Assembly: GCF_000820005.1 (NCBI RefSeq)
Contig: NZ_CDBL01000055.1
Coordinates: 122,521-186,520, forward strand
Reading direction: 5' to 3'
Source of the DNA: Aeromonas piscicola
GTDB lineage: Bacteria; Pseudomonadota; Gammaproteobacteria; Enterobacterales; Aeromonadaceae
Length of the DNA: 64,000 bases
Shown here: positions 9,323 to 17,967 of the stretch, piece after piece
Numbering within the stretch: position 1 is the stretch's first letter
Layout: the number at the start of each line of letters is the position of its first letter
Program-made: the position numbers and the translations under genes
Notes under the pieces: model-generated
Databases searched by the model: none
What the model was told of the DNA's origin: nothing
What the model saw: the letters and a program-made list of their open reading frames with translations, nothing else

Positions 9323-10675
9323 TCAGTCGAGCAGCTCCTGGTGGAGGCGGTTGACTATGTGGCCCGCTTCCTCTTCCTTGACCAGGAAGCAGAGGTTATG
9401 GGCACTGGCGCCATAACAGATCATGCGGATGTTGTGCTCGCGAATGGCGTCAAAGACCTGACTGCCCACCCCGGCCGCCTCGCTCATGCGGTTGCCGATG
9501 AGCGCCACCAGGGCCAGCCCGGTTTCCACCTTCACCTTGCACAGCTGACCCAGCTCCGCCAGCACCTTGTCGCTCAAGATGGGCTCGCCGTTGCTCTGGC
9601 TGCCGGTGTGATCCAGTGTAAGCGACACGCTCACCTCCGAGGTGGTGATGAGATCCACCGAGATGCGGTGACGGGCCAGGATGCCGAACACCTCGGCCAG
9701 GAAGCCGTAGGCGTGGAACATGTTGAGGCTGTGCAGGGTCACCAGCACCTGCTGGCGGCGCAATGCCACGGCGCGAAACAGCGGGTTGGTACGGGTGCTG
9801 GCGCGGATCCAGGTGCCGCCGGCCGCCGGATCCTTGCTGGAGCCGACAAACACGGGTATGTCCTGGCGTACCGCCGGCTGCAGGGTGGCCGGGTGCAGCA
9901 CCTTGGCGCCGAAGGTGGCCATCTCGGCCGCCTCGACGAAGCTTATTTCGGGGATGGGGCGGGCGCGGGTGACGAGGCGCGGATCCGTGGTGTAGATGCC
10001 GGGCACGTCGGTCCAGATCTCTATGCTGCCTGCATCCAGCGCCTCGGCGAGCAGGGCGGCGCTGTAATCGGAGCCGCCCCGACCGAGGGTGGTGGTGCGG
10101 CCATCGCTATCCGAGCCGATGAAGCCCTGGGTGATGATGAGGCTGTCGCCGAGCAGGGGACCCAGCGCCTGCTGGCAGAGGACGCGGGTGGCGGCGAGAT
10201 CAACGGTCGCCTTGCCAAAGCGGCTGTCGGTGCGCATCAGCTGCCGGACATCCTGCCAGTGGGCCTTGATGCCGCGCTGGCGCAGCAGCTCGGTGAAGAG
10301 GTGGGTGGACATCAGCTCGCCGCAGGCGATGAGGCGATCGGCCAGCTCGGCATCCGTATGCTGACTGGCCTGGCGGGCCATGGTGCGGATTTCGCCGAGG
10401 GTGGCATGGATCAGGGGGCTCAGATCGCTTGGGTCGCCCAGCGCCGTCAGTATGGCCTGCTGGATCGCGGCCAGTTTGGCCAGCTGTGCCTCTTGGCCCG
10501 TTTCGTCCAGATCGCCCTGAGCCAGGGCTACCAGCAGGTTGGTGACGCCGGCACTGGCGCTCAGCACCACCACCCGGGTCGCCGGGTTGGCCAGCACCAC
10601 ATCGGCACAGTTGTTCATGGCCGCAGCCGTGGCGACACTGGTTCCGCCAAACTTGGCGACATTGATCGGGCTCAT
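9323..10675 (-). CDS. lysC: Lysine-sensitive aspartokinase III
   Basis: A 450-residue monofunctional aspartokinase catalysing ATP-dependent phosphorylation of aspartate, the first step of the lysine, threonine, methionine and diaminopimelate pathway. It has the N-terminal KFGGTSVA (residues 8-15), the amino-acid kinase domain to about residue 300, including GFIGSDSDGRTTTLGRGGSD, and two C-terminal ACT domains for lysine feedback inhibition. Length matches E. coli LysC (449). Start ATG at 10675 follows AGGAG. A lysine riboswitch precedes it, confirming the lysine-sensitive isozyme. A two-codon frame, ATG-CAA-TGA, sits immediately upstream with its stop overlapping the lysC start. Confidence 0.95.
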   Translation of the reverse strand: MSPINVAKFGGTSVATAAAMNNCADVVLANPATRVVVLSASAGVTNLLVALAQGDLDETGQEAQLAKLAAIQQAILTALGDPSDLSPLIHATLGEIRTMARQASQHTDAELADRLIACGELMSTHLFTELLRQRGIKAHWQDVRQLMRTDSRFGKATVDLAATRVLCQQALGPLLGDSLIITQGFIGSDSDGRTTTLGRGGSDYSAALLAEALDAGSIEIWTDVPGIYTTDPRLVTRARPIPEISFVEAAEMATFGAKVLHPATLQPAVRQDIPVFVGSSKDPAAGGTWIRASTRTNPLFRAVALRRQQVLVTLHSLNMFHAYGFLAEVFGILARHRISVDLITTSEVSVSLTLDHTGSQSNGEPILSDKVLAELGQLCKVKVETGLALVALIGNRMSEAAGVGSQVFDAIREHNIRMICYGASAHNLCFLVKEEEAGHIVNRLHQELLD

Positions 10676-10763
10676 TGCATACTCCTGTCTTAATTTAAAA
10701 ATCCGGATCCATCGGGCAAAAAGAGAGGAGGAGGCTGAAAATGGCAGGAATGAGAGAGGCTAT

Positions 10764-11004
10764 CCCGGCCAGAAGCACTCCACCCGCAGAGCCCATCCCG
10801 TACCAGCCCCTGGTGGGGCTCGGTGGGGGATGACCACTACCGATGACAACCCGGGGGATTCAGCCCCCGTAGCCGACGTTGAGGTATCCAGTTGCCTCAC
10901 TCGTCTCGGCGCTGCTCCCCCTGACCCAAGTTCATCGGACTCTGGCGTCCTCCCTCGGGCTGCCTGGGCAGCGCTCCTCTTCTGGCTCCACCGCAGGCGG
11001 TGGA
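10764..11004 (-). promoter_or_regulatory. Lysine riboswitch (L box) in the lysC leader
   Basis: The minus-strand leader contains the conserved blocks of the lysine aptamer in order: GCCAGAAGAGGAGCGCTGCC, a GAGGGAGGACGCC segment, GCGCCGAGACGAGTGAGGC, then TCGGCTACGGGGGCTGAATC, CCCCGGGTTGTCATCGG and finally GGAGTGCTTCTGG, which closes the P1 stem. It follows the E. coli lysC leader block for block. Lysine binding should repress lysC. I see no clean terminator hairpin plus T run between the aptamer and lysC (10681-10763), so control of translation initiation, as in E. coli, is the more likely mode. Confidence 0.93.
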
Positions 11005-11014
11005 GTGCAATTAG

Positions 11015-11043
11015 AAATACCCTGCGCTGGATTGCACTGTCAA
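11015..11043 (-). promoter_or_regulatory. lysC sigma70 promoter
   Basis: On the minus strand TTGACA (11038-11043) is followed 17 bases later by GTATTT (11015-11020), or TATTTC at 18. This puts transcription start just ahead of the lysine aptamer. Confidence 0.6.
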
Positions 11044-11097
11044 TCGAGATTGTGAAAAACTTAACAATCGGCGACAACCAGACACAAGATCAATAAC

Positions 11098-12426
11098 TTA
11101 CGAAATGGTCTTTGACAAAACCTTGGAGCGACGCTGCCAGTTGTAGAAGCGCTGCCGCTCCACCGGCAGGTCTTCCACCTCCAGCGGCTCGAAGCCCCGC
11201 TCCCGGAACCAGTGAATGGAGCGGGTAGTGAGCACGAACAGGCGGCGAATGCCGAGCCGCTTGGCCCGCTCGGCCACCTTGGCCACCAGCTGATCCCCCC
11301 GGTTGGAGTTGCGATACTCGGGGTGAATGGCGACGCAGGCCATCTCCGCCATCGCCTCTTCCATGAAGCAGTAGAGCGCCGCGCAGCCGATGATGAGGCC
11401 GTCGCGCTCGATGATGGTGAACTTGTCTATTTCCATCTCCAGCTGCTCACGGGAGCGGCGCACCAGAATGCCTTCCTCCTCCAGCGGGCGGATGAGATCC
11501 AGGATGCCGCCGATATCTTCTATGGTGGCGGCGCGGGCCTGCTCGGCGCTTTCCCTCACTATCTGGGTGCCGAGACCATCGCGGCTGAACAGCTCTTGCA
11601 GCATGGCGCCGTCATCCTGATAGCTCACCAGGTGGGAGCGGGGCACGCCGCCGCGGCAGGAGGCAATGGCCGCCCGCAGATAGCGGGCGGTGCCGGACAT
11701 CTCTTCGCCCGCCTGCTCCAGCTCCACCAGCAGCTCCTCGGCCTGCTCGGGGAAGAGCTCGGAGATGGCCTCGCCGTGTCTGTCCATCACCCCCTGAGTG
11801 CTGCTGAAGCAGATGAGCTTGTCGGCCTTGAGATCCACCGCCACCCGGCGGGCCACCTCTTCCGAGCTCAGGTTGAAGCTCTCACCGGTGACCGAGCAGC
11901 CGATGGGGGAGATGAGCACCAGGCTCTTCTGATCCAGCTGGCGGGTGATCCCCTCCACGTCGATGCGGCGCACCCGGCCGCTGTGGCAAAAATCGATGCC
12001 GTCATCCACGCCGAGCGGCTGGGCGGTGACGAAGTTGCCGCTTACCACGCTGATGCGCGCTCCCTGCATGGGAGTGTTGGCCAGCCCCATGGAGAGCTGG
12101 GCCGTGATGTCGTACTGCAGGCCGCCACACACCTGTTTGATGATGGCGAAGCTCGCGTCATCGGTGACCCGGATCCGTCTGTGGTACTGGGCCTCGATAC
12201 CGGCCCGGGCCAGCGCCTCGTCGTTTTGCGGGCGTGAGCCGAATACCAGCACCAGGCGTATCCCCAAGGTCTGCAGCAGGGCGATATCGCTGACGATATT
12301 GGCAAAGTTGGGGTGGCAGATGGCTTCCCCGCCCATCATCAGCACAAAGGTGGCGCCTCTGTGCACGTTGACATAGGGGGTTGACTGCCGAAAGGCATAG
12401 ACCAGGCTGGGTTCGCGTTCACGCAC
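11098..12426 (-). CDS. argA: N-acetylglutamate synthase (amino-acid N-acetyltransferase)
   Basis: Catalyses acetyl-CoA + glutamate to N-acetylglutamate, first step of arginine synthesis. An N-terminal amino-acid-kinase-like domain (about residues 1-280, with GGEAI and [14 protein letters not shown]) binds the arginine inhibitor, and a C-terminal GNAT domain ([17 protein letters not shown]) carries the acetyltransferase. I chose the GTG at 12426 ([15 protein letters not shown]), giving 442 residues and aligning with the E. coli start MVKERKTEL. The frame also opens at an ATG at 12483, but that codon lies inside the ARG box and probably upstream of the transcription start. The 19 extra residues would not match the family. 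Confidence 0.9.
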   Translation of the reverse strand: MREREPSLVYAFRQSTPYVNVHRGATFVLMMGGEAICHPNFANIVSDIALLQTLGIRLVLVFGSRPQNDEALARAGIEAQYHRRIRVTDDASFAIIKQVCGGLQYDITAQLSMGLANTPMQGARISVVSGNFVTAQPLGVDDGIDFCHSGRVRRIDVEGITRQLDQKSLVLISPIGCSVTGESFNLSSEEVARRVAVDLKADKLICFSSTQGVMDRHGEAISELFPEQAEELLVELEQAGEEMSGTARYLRAAIASCRGGVPRSHLVSYQDDGAMLQELFSRDGLGTQIVRESAEQARAATIEDIGGILDLIRPLEEEGILVRRSREQLEMEIDKFTIIERDGLIIGCAALYCFMEEAMAEMACVAIHPEYRNSNRGDQLVAKVAERAKRLGIRRLFVLTTRSIHWFRERGFEPLEVEDLPVERQRFYNWQRRSKVLSKTIS

Positions 12427-12468
12427 TTGAGGCTTCTTCCATAAAAAAACAGCAATGGGCTCAATATA

Positions 12469-12482
12469 TGAAAATAAATTCA
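12469..12482 (-). promoter_or_regulatory. ARG box (ArgR operator) upstream of argA
   Basis: The minus strand reads TGAATTTATTTTCA, matching the ArgR half-site palindrome TGAATnnnnATTCA at 9 of 10 specified positions. It lies in the AT-rich promoter region of argA, so arginine-dependent repression by ArgR is expected. Only one good box was found, whereas tandem boxes 3 bp apart are usual. Confidence 0.6.
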
Positions 12483-12658
12483 CAAATCAAGACTAAATAT
12501 TGATTTTGATGTTTTATGCCACCATTTGGGCTGACAGGGGGGGGAGGGACCCCGCCGGGCGATTGCCGGACGCTGAAGGATGCCGCCATCCCAGCGTGGC
12601 CGCGGCCTTGGTTGATCCCGGCCCATAAACTGTTATCTTCGAGACTCCTTTTCGTCAG

Positions 12659-12674
12659 CTGTGCGATCGCACAG
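12659..12674. promoter_or_regulatory. Perfect palindrome over the msrA -35 region
   Basis: CTGTGCGATCGCACAG is a 16-bp perfect inverted repeat directly upstream of a TATACA (-10 candidate, 12680-12685) and 24 bp before the msrA start. It would cover the -35 region, which suits a repressor site. I cannot assign a regulator. Confidence 0.4.
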
Positions 12675-12697
12675 GTTTTTATACAAGGACAGGGTTC

Positions 12698-13330
12698 ATG
12701 GAACAGATTATTTCACCGGCAGACGCGCTGCCGGGACGTCGCGAGACTATGGTGATTGGCCAGCAGCATGCGGTTAATGGTCACCCGACCCAGGGCCCCT
12801 GGCCTGAAGAAATGGCGGTAGCCTGGTTTGGCATGGGTTGTTTCTGGGGTGTTGAGCGCCTGTTCTGGCAACAGCCCGGGGTTTACTCCACCGCCGCCGG
12901 CTATCAGGGCGGGGTCACCCAGAATCCGACTTACAAGGAGGTGTGCAGCGGGCTGACCGGCCATGCCGAGACGGTGCAGGTGGTGTTTGATCCCAAGGTG
13001 ATCAGCTATGGCGATCTGCTCAAGCTGTTCTGGGAGCAGCATGATCCGGCCCAAGGCATGCGCCAGGGCGGCGACATCGGCACCCAGTACCGCTCGGTGA
13101 TCTTCTGTGCCGACGAGAGCCAGCAGGCCATTGCCCAGCAAAGCATGGCGGCCTATCAGCAGGCCATGATGGCCAGCGGCGACAGCCGCGCCATCAGCAC
13201 CCGCATCTTGCCGCTGGTGCCCTTCTATTACGCCGAGGATTACCATCAGCAATATCTGGAGAAGAATCCGGAAGGGTATTGCGGACTGGGTGGCATTGGT
13301 GTCTGTCTGCCGCCGAGCCTCAATCGCTAA
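12698..13330 (+). CDS. msrA: Peptide-methionine (S)-S-oxide reductase
   Basis: A 210-residue cytosolic MsrA that repairs methionine-S-sulfoxide in proteins and free methionine. The active site GCFWG is at residues 47-51 (Cys48 nucleophile). [13 protein letters not shown] contains the conserved Tyr-Arg pair and [14 protein letters not shown] is the family C-terminal signature. The second cysteine, for disulfide formation, is in the tail [13 protein letters not shown]. Length and the roughly 40-residue N-terminal extension match enterobacterial MsrA. AGGACAGG precedes the ATG. It is divergent from argA and single-gene, with a strong terminator after the stop. Confidence 0.95.
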   Translation: MEQIISPADALPGRRETMVIGQQHAVNGHPTQGPWPEEMAVAWFGMGCFWGVERLFWQQPGVYSTAAGYQGGVTQNPTYKEVCSGLTGHAETVQVVFDPKVISYGDLLKLFWEQHDPAQGMRQGGDIGTQYRSVIFCADESQQAIAQQSMAAYQQAMMASGDSRAISTRILPLVPFYYAEDYHQQYLEKNPEGYCGLGGIGVCLPPSLNR

Positions 13331-13369
13331 GAAGCGGTGCTGCGTTTGGAATCCACCTGTTTTCCGCAT

Positions 13370-13398
13370 AAAAAAGAGCCGCAGTGGCGGCTCTTTTT
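13370..13398 (+). terminator. msrA terminator
   Basis: AAAAAGAGCCGC / GCGGCTCTTTTT hairpin with T tail, about 40 bp after the msrA stop. Confidence 0.88.
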
Positions 13399-13697
13399 GG
13401 TGATCAAAGTACCGCTGAACAAGCTGAGTGTCAGCGCGATGAAAAAATCGTAAAAAATGTGTCATGGTCGGGAACTAAACCGGATCGACCTTGCCTAACT
13501 TGGTAGCTCCCAAGGATGGGAGCCAAGACCAGACACATTTCTTGCCTCGATATTCATTAAAAGTCATTGAAAAGCTTGATGAGTTGAAATGATAGCAAGC
13601 AGGGCTGCCCGTTGAAGGCGGCCCTTTTCATGTGTGCTGTTTGCGGGAAAATACGGGCGCTCGGGTCTGCGCCACGGCGACAAGCTGTCTCGACGGG
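13399..13697. other. Non-coding gap with a second hairpin
   Basis: No credible gene. It contains a GGGCTGCC / GGCGGCCC hairpin followed by TTTT at 13602-13628, readable as a weak terminator on the plus strand. About 100 bp of AT-rich promoter-like sequence precedes it. A small RNA ending at this hairpin is possible but unproven. Confidence 0.4.
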
Positions 13698-14033
13698 CTA
13701 GCTGATGGCGCCGTCAAACAGGTTCTTGATGAGATCGATGAACTCTTCGAGGAAGGCTTGCTGGGCCGGGGTCGGGGCGCGCAGCCAGACGGCGGAGAGC
13801 ACCTCTTCCAGATCGGCGACCACGGCATCGGCTTCCTGCATGATCATGAAGCGCAACTTGGGATCGAGCTGCGGGTTCTGTTCGCAGATGGCCATCAGGT
13901 TGCCGGCCACCCGGCCGCTCACCAGATCTTCGATGGTCTGTTCACCACTGCTCTGTTGCTGGGTTTCAAACAGTCCCAGACTCTCCACCAGATACTCAAT
14001 CAGGGCGATATAGCCTTCGCTTTCTACAACCAT
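13698..14033 (-). CDS. Small acidic DUF3802-type protein
   Basis: A 111-residue acidic, all-helical cytoplasmic protein beginning MVVESEGYIALIEYLVESLG. It resembles the DUF3802 family of Aeromonas/Vibrio, which has no known function. No catalytic motif is visible. The start at 14033 was chosen over an upstream ATG seven codons earlier because GAGG lies 6 bases before it. It is downstream of the GNAT and YjbR genes on the same strand after a 55-bp gap and could be the last gene of that unit. Confidence 0.7.
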   Translation of the reverse strand: MVVESEGYIALIEYLVESLGLFETQQQSSGEQTIEDLVSGRVAGNLMAICEQNPQLDPKLRFMIMQEADAVVADLEEVLSAVWLRAPTPAQQAFLEEFIDLIKNLFDGAIS

Positions 14034-14088
14034 GGCGGCCTCAATCCTCAACAATACGGAAAAACTGTGCGTATTTTAGTGGCTGGAC

Positions 14089-14577
14089 CTAGCTTGGCAA
14101 GCGCCAGTGCAGACGATAGCGGATAAAATCGACCCCGCCGCGCTCCACGCTTTCCAATCCGGTCAGCTCAAAGCCATACCGTAAAAATAGCCCATAGCTG
14201 AAGGTGCTGGCTTCCGTCGTCAGGGTCTCGATGCCGAGCTGAGCGGCCTGGCTGAGAGCGGTGGAGAGCAAGAGACCGCCAAGCCCCTGTCGTTGATGGT
14301 CGGCGCTCACATAGAGCAGGCTCAGGTGACCATCGTTGCTGAGGGTGACGAAGCCGAGCGCGGCACCGGCTTGCTCCAGCACCCAGCCGTGGTGCTCACG
14401 CAACTGGCTGACAAAGCCGGGATGATGGGCGCCGAGGGCCCACTGTTCTACCTGCGCCTCGCTGTAGTGCTCGGGGCCGCGTCGGCGTACCGACTGCTCG
14501 AACAGGGTGATGAGGGTGGGGATATGCTGCTCGCTCAGCGGGACTATCTTGGGCTGCTCTGGCATGGGGCTGCTCAC
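14089..14577 (-). CDS. GNAT-family N-acetyltransferase
   Basis: A 162-residue single-domain acetyltransferase. The acetyl-CoA-binding motif is LLYVSADHQRQGLGGLLLS (the R/Q-x-x-G-x-G/A loop), followed by the family motif B region TTEASTFSYGLFLRYGFEL. The substrate cannot be deduced; close relatives are annotated only by fold. Its ATG overlaps the stop of the upstream YjbR-like gene by 4 bases (ATGA), so the two are translationally coupled. Confidence 0.85.
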   Translation of the reverse strand: MSSPMPEQPKIVPLSEQHIPTLITLFEQSVRRRGPEHYSEAQVEQWALGAHHPGFVSQLREHHGWVLEQAGAALGFVTLSNDGHLSLLYVSADHQRQGLGGLLLSTALSQAAQLGIETLTTEASTFSYGLFLRYGFELTGLESVERGGVDFIRYRLHWRLPS

Positions 14578-14930
14578 AGTGTCGGCGCTTGCGGCCGTTT
14601 GGCCTTGGGCAGACCGGCGACCACCCGCTCATAGGAGTGGTGCACCCAGCCTTGCCAGAGATCGTCGGCCAGGGTGTTGCTCAGGGTAACCGTGTTCCAG
14701 TGCTGCTTGTTCATGTGCCAGCCGGGTTTGACCTCGGGATGGATCTCCCGCAGCAGCAGGGCGAGGTCGGGCTCGCATTTGAGGTTGATGGTGAGCGGCT
14801 CTGCCTGCCAATCCACCAGCGCAAACATCTTGCCTGCGATGCGATAGACCAGGATCTCCGGGCCGAAGGGGGTGTCCTCCTGAGCGCCCGGTAGGGTCAG
14901 CAGAAAGGCTCTCAAACTCGTCAACTCCAT
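14574..14930 (-). CDS. MmcQ/YjbR-family protein
   Basis: A 118-residue protein of the YjbR/CyaY-like fold: MELTSLRAFLLTLPGAQEDTPFG at the N-terminus, then FALVDWQAEPLTINLKC and the GWHMNKQHWNTV motif near the end. Members have a double-wing DNA-binding-like fold but no established biochemical role. The start at 14930 follows GGAGCGTGACC; the frame stays open 35 codons further into the promoter of the divergent hydrolase gene. It is coupled to the downstream GNAT gene by a 4-base overlap. Confidence 0.85.
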   Translation of the reverse strand: MELTSLRAFLLTLPGAQEDTPFGPEILVYRIAGKMFALVDWQAEPLTINLKCEPDLALLLREIHPEVKPGWHMNKQHWNTVTLSNTLADDLWQGWVHHSYERVVAGLPKAKRPQAPTL

Positions 14931-15036
14931 GGTCACGCTCCTCGCCAGTTGCCATGCAAACGTATTTTTTAGGTGAAAATATCTGCTAAGATGCGCGCCT
15001 ACTATACCCCAATGCCGTCGATGAGGGAGTCGCAAG

Positions 15037-15828
15037 ATGCTGTATCACAAGACGTTCGAGCTTGGCCCCGACAGGGATTGGGTGGTATTCGTGCACGGCG
15101 CCGGTGGCAGTTCCTCCATCTGGTTCAAGCAGCTGCGCGCCTATCGCGAGCACTTCAACGTGCTGCTGCTGGACCTGCGTGGCCACGGTCAGTCCCACCA
15201 GTTGCAGCAGGTGGTCAAGGGTCACTACAGCTTCCGGGCCGTGACCGAAGACATAGTGCGCCTGCTCGATCACCTGCGTATTTCCTCCGCCCACTTCGTC
15301 GGCATCTCTCTTGGCACCATCCTCATTCGCCATCTGGCGGAGCTCTGCCCGGAGCGGGTCAAGAGCATGGTATTGGGCGGCGCCATACTGCGCCTCGACA
15401 TCCGCTCCCGGGTATTGGTACAGCTCGGCCGCCTCGGCCAGCATATCCTGCCCTACATGTGGCTCTACCGCCTGTTCGCCTTCATCATAATGCCGCGCCA
15501 GCACCATCAGGAGTCGCGCAACCTGTTTGTGCGTGAGGCGCGCAAGCTCTGCCAGAAGGAATTCAAACGCTGGTTCCGCCTTGCCACCGAGGTCAACCCG
15601 CTGATGCGCTACTTCAAGGAGCGCGCCCTGCCGATCCCGACCCTCTACGTGATGGGGGAGGAGGATCATATGTTCCTGGCGCCGGTGCGCGAGCAGGTGG
15701 CCCGCGATGCCAGCTCCTCGCTGGCGGTGATCGAGCAGTGTGGCCATGTCTGCAATGTGGAGCAGCCGGAGCAGTTCAATTGCCGTACCCTGGCGTTTAT
15801 TCAATCGCTGGGGGGCGGGAGGAAATAA
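15037..15828 (+). CDS. Alpha/beta-hydrolase fold protein
   Basis: A 263-residue serine hydrolase. The oxyanion loop HGAGG is at residues 20-24, the nucleophile elbow GISLG contains Ser91, GEEDHMF holds the acid and QCGHVCN the catalytic His, so the triad is complete. The substrate is unknown; it could act as an esterase, lipase or acyl-CoA-type hydrolase. There is no signal peptide. It is divergent from the YjbR/GNAT pair with about 100 bp between starts. The next 130 bp turn sharply AT-rich toward the convergent nuclease-like gene. Confidence 0.82.
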   Translation: MLYHKTFELGPDRDWVVFVHGAGGSSSIWFKQLRAYREHFNVLLLDLRGHGQSHQLQQVVKGHYSFRAVTEDIVRLLDHLRISSAHFVGISLGTILIRHLAELCPERVKSMVLGGAILRLDIRSRVLVQLGRLGQHILPYMWLYRLFAFIIMPRQHHQESRNLFVREARKLCQKEFKRWFRLATEVNPLMRYFKERALPIPTLYVMGEEDHMFLAPVREQVARDASSSLAVIEQCGHVCNVEQPEQFNCRTLAFIQSLGGGRK

Positions 15829-15962
15829 TCCGCAGCTTGCCTACCTTCCTAACTATCAGCCTGCTGCTAACAGGTTATTAAGAATAAAGGGATTAGAAAA
15901 GTAGGCATAAAAATATCTTATCTAACAAAGATATTAACTACTTATGTGCTTAGCAAAAGCTT

Positions 15963-17396
15963 TTAACTAATTAATAAGTTGAATCGTTCCCTCAAAATTT
16001 TATATTCATTTGATTTCGAGAGTTTTTTCTTTTCTGAAATCAATCTGAGGATATCATTGTCATCTAGAGTAATAATAAATCCACGAGAATCTTTTGCTGT
16101 ATCAATGCACCGCCACAACAAACGCTCTTTATCCTCTATCTCTCTACACGTTAATATACCTACTTTCCCTCTGTTGGGCGAGAATCGGCCAGACAACTGA
16201 TCTATTTCTGGGTTGCCAATCTCTTTTCCATAGTTCTTGCACTCGACAAATATCATTGAGCTTGGGTAGTGTAATGATAGCCATGCAAAAAAACCATCTC
16301 TAGCCTCATTTGTGTATGTAATATCAATTCTTTTACGCCCATCATGAATGTTCTTCTGCTTTGTGGGATAACATAAAGAAGGGTACAGCAACGATGTGAA
16401 TATTTTTTCTATAATGATTTCATAGTCGCCTGCAGAATTCTTACCTGTTGGAATTGATTTTAATTCATGGATGAGGGAGTTCCAATCAGGTTTATCTGAT
16501 TGCCCTACTTCTGATAAGTCTTCATGAGTTAATGGTAGTGGAGCTCTGGATCTTTTCTCATCTCTATATTCATCTAAAATATGAGGGCGTTTTAGTGTTT
16601 CGGTTACCACGGCTAACTTATCAGATCCGTACTTTTTCATTAAGGATTTTTTGGTAACACGTTCAGTACCATTTTTTAATAATTCGACTAATGATGTTCT
16701 TGCCCGAAGTTCTTCAATTTGCATCTCTGGTAATAAAAAATGCCTATAATATTGATCATATTGATAGGAGACTTTCTGTCTTACCAAAATTTTAGGAACT
16801 AAAATGATTTTTCCATAATCAGTTAGTGGTAAAGAGACAAAAGCACTCTCCCATTCACTCTTCACTGGATTCCAAATAGGGCCTGAATCAACTTGGTCTA
16901 CAAGTGGTATTCCATAATATTTGCACATGTCCTGTGTGTACTTGATTAAAGGTCCCCTCAAGATATTGCAAACAGCATCGGATATCATATCGGTACCAAT
17001 ACCTTTAATTAAAAGACATGTATCTTCTAAGTCCTGTAATAATCCAGTTAATGAGGCTTGGCTTTTTGACAATGCGCCCCATACTGATATGGCAGATAAT
17101 TGTCCGAAAGCATGACCTCTGCTGGCTCCCTGAGAGTATCCTAGATGAAATTCATTGCGCTCATTAAGTGATGAAAGAAGACTTTGCGCTTTTTTATTAT
17201 TCCCATTTTTAATGTTAAATAAGACAGTTTCAAAAAAACTCTGTAGGAGTGAAGAAAGTTCATTTCCCCAAGATGAATTCAATGACTTAATACTTGTGGG
17301 ATCAAGAAAAACAGGAATGTCGGTATCTAGTCTAATATCTACAAAGTCAAGGTAAGGTTGTGTTTTCCCTAAATGGTAATATTCAGAAACTTTCAT
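15963..17396 (-). CDS. Solitary AT-rich protein with C-terminal PD-(D/E)XK nuclease signature
   Basis: A 477-residue protein far more AT-rich than its neighbours, which points to horizontal acquisition. Residues 1-300 match nothing I recognise. The C-terminal third looks like a restriction-endonuclease fold: Glu330 in a helix (GDYEIIIEKIF), Asp358 in KRIDITYTN, Glu385 and Lys387 in MIFVECKNYG, and a later Gln/Arg segment EIDQLSGRF. This is the order seen in Mrr-like and other PD-(D/E)XK enzymes. No methylase, helicase or toxin partner lies next to it. A stand-alone defence nuclease or a decayed mobile-element gene are the leading ideas. Start MKVSEYYHLG is the only ATG near the 5' end. Confidence 0.6.
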   Translation of the reverse strand: MKVSEYYHLGKTQPYLDFVDIRLDTDIPVFLDPTSIKSLNSSWGNELSSLLQSFFETVLFNIKNGNNKKAQSLLSSLNERNEFHLGYSQGASRGHAFGQLSAISVWGALSKSQASLTGLLQDLEDTCLLIKGIGTDMISDAVCNILRGPLIKYTQDMCKYYGIPLVDQVDSGPIWNPVKSEWESAFVSLPLTDYGKIILVPKILVRQKVSYQYDQYYRHFLLPEMQIEELRARTSLVELLKNGTERVTKKSLMKKYGSDKLAVVTETLKRPHILDEYRDEKRSRAPLPLTHEDLSEVGQSDKPDWNSLIHELKSIPTGKNSAGDYEIIIEKIFTSLLYPSLCYPTKQKNIHDGRKRIDITYTNEARDGFFAWLSLHYPSSMIFVECKNYGKEIGNPEIDQLSGRFSPNRGKVGILTCREIEDKERLLWRCIDTAKDSRGFIITLDDNDILRLISEKKKLSKSNEYKILRERFNLLIS

Positions 17397-17967
17397 TGCG
17401 GTAGCCTTTATATTGTTTATTTTTGAATGTGACCTTTATGGAGTTATATTTCAAAACTGAGGCGTTGCAACATTTTCTCCCATAAGTTTTATATATCTGA
17501 ACCCGTATTTTTAATATTGGCTCGGCGTACTTGTGTTGTAGTGGATAATGGGATGGCTACCGCACGGGGTTACAGCTCCCAGAATACTGTTGTTAAGCGA
17601 ATTGAAGAGGAGCAAACCATCGCCACTCCTTGGCTACCTTTGAGGCACTGAGGGCCGGATGAGTAGCCTATCAAAGGCCGACCTCTATTGTTGAGTGAAA
17701 ACACAGCCAACCCGTGGGTTTTGAATGAAATCTTGATGGCGGTCAGATTTTGACGCGGGAACGTGAAGATAAGCGGGGGTAGGGGGACAGGGCTTGCCCT
17801 CCTGTTGCACCACCCGATCAACCAAGCCCGATGATCTCCCTTGCTCATCAATGCCTTGTAACAGCTGGTTACAGATCTCCATTCGACCTGCGAACCTTCC
17901 TTCCAGTAAATTCAGCGGCGATTGAATGCACCTCACATAACAAAGCAATTGCAAGGAACAAGCATCA
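17397..17967. other. Unexplained 570-bp gap
   Basis: The first 120 bp is AT-rich and should hold the promoter of the nuclease-like gene. From about 17520 to 17900 the GC content rises, and short frames exist on both strands without ribosome sites or recognisable products. One 33-codon plus-strand frame begins MATARGYSSQNTVVKRIEEE. It may be the relict of a gene cut by the insertion of the AT-rich gene. The last 60 bp should contain the promoter of the following lipoprotein gene. Confidence 0.5.

Noticed and set aside
12484..12540. Second ARG box next to the argA operator
   Set aside because: The neighbouring 18-bp windows match the consensus too poorly.
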